15,483 nt of DNA. Origin: Deltaproteobacteria bacterium (GTDB lineage Bacteria > Desulfobacterota > Syntrophia > Syntrophales > UBA2210). A program made the translations under genes and the position numbers. This document shows positions 12,001 to 15,483 of this stretch, one piece after another (position 1 is the first letter of the stretch; each line of letters opens with the position of its first letter). The notes under the pieces were generated by a model. That model had not been told where the DNA came from and searched no databases. It saw only the letters and a program-made list of their open reading frames with translations. The stretch spans positions 1 to 15,483 of the forward strand of contig DSBH01000030.1 in assembly GCA_011056825.1 (NCBI GenBank), in the 5' to 3' direction.

Positions 12001-15000
12001 CGTGGCGGTGCAGGTAACGGCCATGGGAAACGTGATCGTCAACAGCGTGGCGGCCCGTATAGCCGATTCTCTCGTGGAGGCCGGCGGCGATGTCCTGCTG
12101 TCCGCTTCAGAGTTGGCCCCTTCGGTCATTCCCGGCTGGATCGTCCCGGCCGACCGCATGGATGAGTTCAATGAATCCCTGGAAGATTCGCCCCTCGACC
12201 TGGATGCCAATATCTTGGCCCTGAACATCAGCGTGGCCGGGTCGGGCGCCGTGGCGGTTAACGGAGTCTTCACGGGCAACGTGATCGTGAACCGGGTGAC
12301 TGCATCCATCGACGAGGCCGCTACCGTCATCGCCGACGGTAATGTAGTTGTTGCCTCCGAATCAAAGGCGGGCATCATATCCCTCACAGTGGGCGTGGGC
12401 GCTTCCGGCGCGGTGGCGGTTAATGTCACCGGTTTTGGCAACGTGATCGCCAACCGGGTGGAGTCCTCCATTGCCGGAAATTCCCTGGTGGAATCCGGCG
12501 GCAACGTTACCCTTCGGGCGGAGGACAGTTCCACCATCAGGTCCCTGGGGTTGAGCATCGCCGGGTCCGGCGCGGTGGCCGTGTCGGTCATCATCGGCGC
12601 CAACGTGGTGGCCAACACCGTTTCGGCAACCATCGACGGGTCTGCCGTTGAAGCCGACGGCAACCTTGAGCTTTCCGCCGAACAGAAGGCCGCCATCTAC
12701 AGCTTCACAGGGGGCGTTGCCGCCTCGGGGGCAGTGGGGGTCCAGGTATCCCTGGCGGCGAACGTGATTGCCAATACGACCCGGGCGGTCATAACCGGCT
12801 CCACCATTGACGCCGGTGGCGACGTGACGCTCCTGGCGAAAGACAGCTCCAGCATCGACGCCTTCGCCTTCGGCGTGGCCGGTTCGGGCGCTGTGGCCGT
12901 GGGCGTGGCCCTGTCGGCCAACGTCATTGCCAACACCGTGACGGCTTCCATCGACGGCGGTTCCACTGTCACAGCCGGGGGCGACGTGAACCTTACGGCG
13001 GAATCGGAAGCGATTATCAGGGCCATCGCCCTGGGCATTTCCGGTTCCGGCGCCGTGGCGGTTCAGGTGACCGCCATGGGCAACGCCGTGGCCAACACGG
13101 TGACGGCTGCCATTTCCGGCTCCACAGTGACCGCGCAGGGGGACGTAGCGCTTGCCGCATCGGATATCGATATCGCTCCCAGCGCCATTCCGGACTGGAT
13201 CGTTCCGGCGGACAAGATGGACGAGATCAACGATTCCCTGGAAGATTCGCCCATCGACCTTGACGCCAACATTCTGGCCCTCAATCTCAGCATCGCCGGG
13301 TCCGGCGTGGTGGCCGTCAACGGCGTTCTTTCGGGCAACGTGATCACCAACAGGGTCAAGGCCGTCATCGACGATGGCTCAACGGTAAAGGCGGGCTACG
13401 ATGGCGAGGACATTATCAACGCCGCCGCCGCTGTGGCTCTTGCCGCCAATTCCAGGGCACGGATCATATCGATTACCGCCGGCGTGGGCGCCGCGGGCGT
13501 CGTGGGGATCAATGCTACGGGCTTCGGCAACGTGATCACCAACACCGTCGAATCTTCCATCAGGGAGAATTCTCTCGTCGAATCGGGGGGGATGCTCACC
13601 CTTGATGCCCATGACCGTTCCTCCATCAGCTCCATCGGACTTTCCGTGGCCGGCGCCGGCGCTGTGGCCGTGTCGGTCATCGCCGGGGCCAACGTGATCA
13701 CCAATTCCGTCAGTTCCCTGGTAGAAAACTCCACCGTCACCACCGGCGACGACATTGACATGACCGCCGAAAACAGCAGCTCCATCTACGGCATGGCCGG
13801 TGGCGTGGCCGTTGCCGCCTTTGCCGGGGTGCAACTGTCGCTTACGGCCAACGTGATCACCAATGACACGGAAGCCTCCATTAGGGGGTCCGATGTGAAT
13901 GCCGGGGGCGACGTGACCCTTGCCGCGAAAGACACCTCCACCATCGATGCTCTGGCCTTCGGCGTTGCTGGCGGCATTGCCGGCGTCGGGGCAGTCCTCA
14001 CGGCCAACGTGATTACCAACAGCGTGGTTGTCGCCATAGACGGTTCCACCGTCGACGCCGGCGGTTCGGTGAGTCTCCATGGAGACTCATCATCGGTCAT
14101 TCGCGCCCTTTCCCTGGGGGCCTCCGGCGGCGGCGTGGCCGTAACGGTCAATGCCATGGGCAACACGGTAGTGAACAGCGTTGAGGCTCTCATCGAGGAC
14201 TCCACCGTTACAGCCGGCGACGATGTCATCGTCTCGGCCACTGAAGCTTCGCCCGGCGCCATTCCCGGCTGGATCGTACCTGCCGACAAGATGGCCGAGA
14301 TTGACGACAAGACGAAAGACTCTCCCATCGAGTTCCTGGACGCCAATATTCTTGCTCTCAATATCAGCCTTTCCGGCGGCGCCGTGGCGGTGGGGGTAAA
14401 CCTCACGGGCAACGTGATCGCCAATACCGTTTCGGCGACCATAGATAACTCCACGGTTGTCACCGACGACGGCGACGTGAGCCTGGTCACCGATTCCAAC
14501 TCCCGCATTACTTCCATTTCCGCCGGTCTCAGCGTGGGGGCGGCGGCAGTGGGCGCCACGGCCTTCGGCAACGTGATTACCAATACGGTTCAGTCCTCCA
14601 TCGGCAACGGGTCCGTCGTCCACTCAGGAGGAACCTTGGCGCTGGAAGCCGGCGACCGTTCCGCCATCAACTCCATCGGTCTCAGCATCAACATTGGTGG
14701 CGTGGCCGTGGGGGTCGTCGTGGGCTACAACCAGATATCGAATACCGTTGCTGCGAAAATCGACGGCTCAACGGCGACCAGTGTGGGAAACACAAGCATG
14801 ATCGCCCTGTCGGAAGCGTCCATGTTCAGTTTTACCGGGGGCATCGCCGCCGCGGGAGCTGTTTCAGTGACGCTGTCTTTCTCCGTCAACGAGGTGGCTA
14901 ACGTCATCACCGCCGCCATTGAGGACTCCACTGTCGTCACCGGGGGCACCCTCTCCCTTGAGGCGCGGGATACCTCCACTATCGACTCCATCGCCATCGG

Positions 15001-15483
15001 CGTGTCCGCATCGGGGATCGCCGCGGCGGGCGCCGCCATGTCCATCAACGACATCGGAAACACCGTGACCGCCTTTATCGACGGTTCGGACGTCACCGTG
15101 GGCGGGAACCTGTCTCTGGAAGCGGCCTCTCCCGCCTTCATCCGCTCCTTTGCCGCCGGGATTGCAGCCTCCGGCACGGTCGGGGGCAACGCCTCGGTGA
15201 CGCTCAATGAAATCGGCAACACCATTGGCGCCCGCATCGAGGATTCGACCGTCAATGCCACGGGGAACGTATCACTCCTGGCTACGGATGAGCCGCCCGA
15301 CGTCATTCACGGGTTCCTGGCGGACATGCTTATTCCCGCCGACACCATCGCCACGCTCACCGACAACCTGGACGGCGAAGGCGTCCAGCAGCAGTCCAAT
15401 ATCGTGTCCTTCGCCGGGAGCATCGCCGTGGCCGGCGTCGCCGCGGGAAGCGCCGCGGTGGCGGAAAATATAATCAGCAATAC
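1..15483 (+). CDS. Giant repeat-rich surface adhesin-like protein, fragment open at both ends
   Basis: Frame 2 reads without a stop from base 2 to the last base, giving 5,160 whole codons, so the full protein exceeds 5,160 residues. The order is: DUF4347-type domain (residues about 40-249), RTX-like beta-roll modules, three flagellin-IN-like modules, more RTX-like modules, an unrecognised beta domain, a haemagglutinin-like beta-helix, then more than forty beta-solenoid units. Composition is rich in Gly, Ala, Val, Asp and Thr; I count only three Cys (codons at 584, 2231 and 11255), as is common in exported repeat proteins. Families with this build are secreted and kept at or released from the surface of Gram-negative cells, with proposed roles in adhesion or aggregation; the role here is inferred from architecture alone. 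Start codon, export signal and any C-terminal secretion or anchor domain lie outside the window, so neighbours and regulation cannot be judged. I saw no frameshift: repeat phase is kept throughout. Confidence 0.95.
119..748 (+). other. DUF4347-type N-terminal domain
   Basis: The segment opens with VVFIDSVVTDYQVLLENI and continues through VYILDGSRDGIEQVATVL, AVHILSHGAAG, ILLYGCNIAADG, GADVAASTDATG and GGNWVLEYETG. These match, in order, the signature blocks I know from DUF4347, a domain found near the N-terminus of very large RTX or adhesin-like proteins. His (codon 455-457, in SHG) and Cys (codon 584-586, in YGC) are both present; this His-Gly/Cys arrangement is reminiscent of clan CD cysteine peptidases, but activity is inference. 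In related proteins a short LEPR-XLL motif often precedes this domain; if present it lies upstream of the window. Confidence 0.85.
221..346 (+). other. Acidic low-complexity insertion within the DUF4347-type domain
   Basis: About 42 residues rich in Glu, Asp, Ser and Pro (for example EDEPGSEEPDSGSD) separate the first beta strands (VVLVNLAAG) from the next conserved block (FHVYILDG). In the DUF4347 pattern I know, these blocks sit close together, so this looks like a flexible surface loop added to the domain. Its function is unknown; disorder and possible cation binding are inferences from composition. Confidence 0.6.
776..2035 (+). repeat. Degenerate RTX / beta-roll module array, first block
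   Basis: Repeating modules combine a W-G strand (for example DDWGETTITDGG), NTLDFSGVT, a strand ending FTFHDDG or similar (from about 935 and 1716), and an N-x-F-x-F-x-x-G-A-x-F block followed by IDGG-type turns and NTLDYSAWTTAV. The clearest RTX-like nonapeptides, GGSGDDVLTG and GGAGNDTIDG, occur at about 1493-1622. RTX turns bind calcium and fold into parallel beta-rolls outside the cell. Most copies here keep only one or two good nonapeptides, so calcium sites would be few. The end of the block runs into an acidic linker ahead of the flagellin-IN-like modules. Confidence 0.75.
2036..2980 (+). repeat. Three tandem flagellin hook IN motif-like modules
   Basis: After the lead-in strings LNNGAGVGVASL and LNNGAGIGLAEG come three modules of roughly 90-105 residues (about 2117-2436, 2437-2709 and 2710-2980). 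Each has an RI-x-L-T/S strand, a short acidic strand, then TLGDVLAAI, TLGDVIDAI or TVGDVLAAIN, a variable A/V-x-I/V-x-D-x-G segment, ITVTDT- or INISDS-like strands, and closes with ATDLGI, LTDLGLGG or ATDLGI. This is the pattern of the flagellin hook IN motif found in FliD and some flagellins, and occasionally in giant exoproteins. It looks like a structural beta domain here, not a flagellar gene. Codon choice looks slightly more AT-rich than downstream, by eye only. Confidence 0.7.
2990..4690 (+). repeat. Degenerate RTX / beta-roll module array, second block
   Basis: The same modules as in the first block resume after the flagellin-IN-like domain. RTX-like turns are visible at about 3044-3117 (GGAGDDLLIS, DGGEGSDTY) and 3494-3628 (GGAGDDILVG, GGDGDDILDG, GGSGDNTFV). 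VTFHDDGTVSVTDG (near 3228) and FNIESDGRVSVQDD (near 4132) match the FTFHDDG strand of the first block, and NTLDYSAWTRAV (near 3395) and ILDYSAFTTAV (near 4310) match its DYSAWTTAV strand. Copies decay toward the 3' end, where Gly-Asp turns are mostly lost. That the flagellin-IN-like modules split one ancestral array is an inference from the shared motifs on both sides. Confidence 0.7.
4691..5240 (+). other. Unrecognised beta-rich domain between RTX-like blocks
   Basis: This stretch starts after GNDTIEIQGGTYDSVTL and includes GQDGGWIKRDDDFLRF, an Ala-rich stretch (NRTVANAAYRTAQVAL), a strand pair WTITVNDVDYTHEV, a helix-like LADVIAAWVGMLHAAG, then ITAVARDNAILVTAP. The pattern 'strand - V-N-x-V-x-Y-T - helix - strand - V-T-A' recurs in large bacterial exoproteins and recalls the flagellin-IN-like layout, but I cannot name a family. 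It lacks the Gly-Asp turns and the solenoid motif of its flanks, and is unusually rich in Trp, Arg and His for this protein. Confidence 0.5.
5241..5700 (+). repeat. Third short group of RTX-like turns
   Basis: Gly-Asp turns reappear as GGGDDHVTVG and GQEGDDRITY (about 5258-5347), GTDGNDAITL (about 5477), GADGDDTITV (about 5600) and GGAGSDTLNLG (about 5665). They alternate with short hydrophobic strands, as in parallel beta-rolls or related beta-helices, and spacing is looser than in canonical RTX arrays. This group marks the transition from the Asp-rich N-terminal part to the Val/Ala-rich solenoid. Confidence 0.6.
5740..6170 (+). other. Filamentous-haemagglutinin-like beta-helix segment
   Basis: Short regular strands such as LTLEGDEVTISTALTLSG, DLVVKAKTIIVGSG, AGAITLEGHHITLED and GEITIEA form a run in which each strand ends in Gly-x or Asn-x turns. 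This is the look of right-handed parallel beta-helices in filamentous haemagglutinins and autotransporters. No RTX turns and no copy of the later 53-residue unit are present. It leads directly into the first recognisable solenoid unit (VSVTVKDDARIEGGDVKITA). Confidence 0.5.
6242..6337 (+). other. Helix-like insertion in an early solenoid unit
   Basis: About 32 residues (beginning QSKELFEHNREGLEGQ and ending LLKTALGAVEDLA) break the beta pattern between the strand VKITATA and the next strand FFATVSYVEATA. Charge and Leu/Ala spacing suggest one or two amphipathic helices. It sits at the boundary between two solenoid units. Function unknown. Confidence 0.5.
6917..7090 (+). other. Lys/Asp-rich charged loop inserted in a solenoid unit
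   Basis: Fifty-eight residues lie between VTAQAGV and FDVAGAFAFVYD. The first part is very Lys-rich (KSKSKGDKPDDEKKEKQK), followed by a likely amphipathic helix (LVGALLPLLQGKTDG, then DYFKDKLG) and a second charged run (GGDKKGDESKE). It replaces the tight Ser-Gly turn within the hydrophobic hairpin of a normal unit. It is strikingly basic within an acidic protein. Confidence 0.6.
7412..7762 (+). other. Large non-solenoid insertion (about 117 residues)
   Basis: Between IHVHAAS and ATASGDKLAIAGAVIY lies a segment rich in aromatic residues: SDYNLEWGKNLYDVWVKDAD, then GTWYKYLGEEDLVL, YDFSDESLWEGVNPLMH and FVKLLTDDYLGG. It has about six Trp and many Tyr, which are almost absent from solenoid units, so it is likely a small folded domain or docking loop. 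It sits at the unit boundary, the same position as the later IPGWIVPAD linkers. I recognise no family. Confidence 0.55.
7940..8053 (+). other. Lys-rich loop in a solenoid unit
   Basis: About 38 residues including ELPGIKLDKKKMKLSATYKP and KDLLGTKADDGK stand between the strand VHLGGNI and the hairpin strand AAVGATVMIYNYG. The loop occupies the turn of the hydrophobic hairpin, as does the basic loop at 6917-7090. Function unknown. Confidence 0.45.
8615..8830 (+). other. Gly/Lys-rich loop with helix-like core
   Basis: Seventy-two residues lie between FAVAGAVATSS and GFALSGSVVVNVIAD. A Gly/Thr/Lys-rich start (VTDKGKGTGGTQGSDG) is followed by a likely amphipathic helix (LKTWQDKWGAVLKEGVDKG) and a polar tail (GTSDTTKKTGQSKS). 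The insertion falls in the hairpin turn of one solenoid unit, the site used by the other basic loops. Confidence 0.55.
10431..11032 (+). repeat. Transitional block: linker plus three solenoid units
   Basis: A linker-like segment (APPEEAVDLDRVRLGTYG, then LPENTGASVLNLTVAG) precedes three units, the last two with the hairpins ALGVAGAGSVAVGG and LGLGVSGSGKVAVS. It resembles a shortened version of the six-unit blocks that follow: it starts with an APP/APS-like linker leading to a xLNLTVAG strand, and ends with GGDVMILASDI just before the next linker. It may be an eroded or partly deleted ancestral block. Confidence 0.6.
11033..12115 (+). repeat. Six-unit super-repeat, copy 1 (361 codons)
   Basis: It opens with a variant linker (APSIIPDLGLDPDRQEALDS) and a long first unit, followed by five compact units beginning AGIMALTVGVGAS, MIRSLGLSIAAS, AIFSFAGGVAAS, SIDTIAFGVAGS and AIIRAIALGVSGS. 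Each unit resembles the same-numbered unit of the other copies more than its own neighbours, showing that the six-unit block, not the single unit, was duplicated. One of the protein's three Cys (codon 11255) is in unit 1, within a short insertion (GVCLVTGDVLNGEA). Confidence 0.85.
12116..13174 (+). repeat. Six-unit super-repeat, copy 2 (353 codons)
   Basis: The linker APSVIPGWIVPADRMDE, then SLEDSPLDLDANILALNIS, starts unit 1 (12116-12364). Compact units start at 12365 (AGIISLTVGVGAS), 12530 (STIRSLGLSIAGS), 12689 (AAIYSFTGGVAAS), 12848 (SSIDAFAFGVAGS) and 13010 (AIIRAIALGISGS), spaced 159-165 bases. All six keep the GSGAVAV or SGAVGV hairpin and five an N-V-I/V-x-N step (unit 6 has NAVAN), which would stack into an asparagine ladder in a beta-solenoid. 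This is the most regular copy and can serve as the reference. Confidence 0.9.
13175..14248 (+). repeat. Six-unit super-repeat, copy 3 (358 codons)
   Basis: The linker APSAIPDWIVPADKMDE and SLEDSPIDLDANILALNLS is nearly identical to copy 2. Later units start RIISITAGVGAAG, SISSIGLSVAGAG, SIYGMAGGVAVAA, TIDALAFGVAGGI and VIRALSLGASGGG, the same order as copy 2. Unit 1 has a small insertion (GYDGEDIINAAAAV). The hairpin turn begins to lose its Ser-Gly in units 4-6 (VAAFAGVQ, GGIAGVGA, GGGVAVTV). Confidence 0.88.
14249..15289 (+). repeat. Six-unit super-repeat, copy 4 (347 codons)
   Basis: It starts with SPGAIPGWIVPADKMAE and KDSPIEFLDANILALNIS. The five following units start RITSISAGLSVGA, AINSIGLSINIGG, MFSFTGGIAAAGA, TIDSIAIGVSASG and FIRSFAAGIAASG, keeping unit order though sequence has drifted from copies 2 and 3. 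N-V-I-x-N becomes NQISN, NEVAN, NDIGN and NEIGN in units 3-6, so the Asn ladder is kept while intervening residues vary. Confidence 0.85.
15290..15483 (+). repeat. Six-unit super-repeat, copy 5, cut by the window end
   Basis: It begins with a diverged linker (EPPDVIHGFLADMLIPADTI, then LTDNLDGEG) that keeps the I-P-A-D core, followed by the hairpin IVSFAGSIAVAGVAAGSAAV and ENIISN where the window ends. The array therefore continues downstream, and the number of further copies is unknown. Confidence 0.75.

Noticed and set aside
11593..12696. Minus-strand open frame of 367 codons, with similar ones at 10642-11466 and 13786-14583
   Set aside because: They repeat with the same period as the sense-strand solenoid units, so their apparent internal repeats are just the reverse complement of the real ones.
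10750..14590. Recurring DNA word with the palindrome GTGATCAC, spaced about 160 bases
   Set aside because: It encodes the conserved Val-Ile-Thr of the N-V-I-x-N step in each unit and varies at synonymous sites, so it is a by-product of the protein repeat rather than a regulator-binding array or CRISPR.
9640..15483. Multiple transmembrane helices in the Gly/Ala/Val-rich stretches
   Set aside because: The stretches alternate with charged and Asn-rich strands every 15-20 residues, and recur at beta-solenoid spacing, so beta hairpins fit better than helices.
1..15483. Possible frameshift or internal stop
   Set aside because: Frame 2 was followed from first to last base; motifs at the start, the middle and the end are all in the same frame.

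Overview
The window lies entirely inside one protein-coding gene. Plus-strand frame 2 (first whole codon at base 2) stays open for 5,160 codons, from the first base to the last, with neither start nor stop codon in view. There is no intergenic DNA, and I see no RNA gene, promoter or terminator. All other long open frames, including several of several hundred codons on the minus strand, are shadows of this GC-rich, codon-biased gene.

The product is a fragment of a giant, acidic, almost cysteine-free exported repeat protein, of the type annotated as a large adhesin, 'beta strand repeat-containing' or DUF4347/RTX-like protein. Layout from N to C: (1) a DUF4347-type domain (about 119-748) with an acidic insertion; (2) degenerate RTX/beta-roll modules (776-2035); (3) three tandem modules resembling the flagellin hook IN motif (2036-2980); (4) more RTX-like modules (2990-4690); (5) an unrecognised beta-rich domain (about 4690-5240) followed by further RTX-like turns (to about 5700); (6) a filamentous-haemagglutinin-like beta-helix stretch (5740-6170); (7) about twenty diverged units of a 50-60-residue beta-solenoid repeat, several interrupted by charged, probably helical loops (6170-10430); (8) a transitional three-unit block; (9) a higher-order array in which six different repeat units recur in fixed order as blocks of about 350-360 codons (four full copies, 11033-15289, and the start of a fifth). 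Each block opens with a distinctive linker that carries an IP-W-VPAD-type motif in the central copies.

Such proteins are normally exported to the surface of Gram-negative bacteria, usually by a type I or related system, and are thought to act in adhesion, aggregation or biofilm formation. No secretion signal is visible because both termini lie outside the window. Comparable architectures are known from Desulfobacterota, green sulfur bacteria and marine Proteobacteria. A GC-rich Gram-negative, perhaps a Desulfobacterota member, is my guess; nothing here fixes the taxon. The hierarchical block repeat with its recurring linker is the most distinctive feature.
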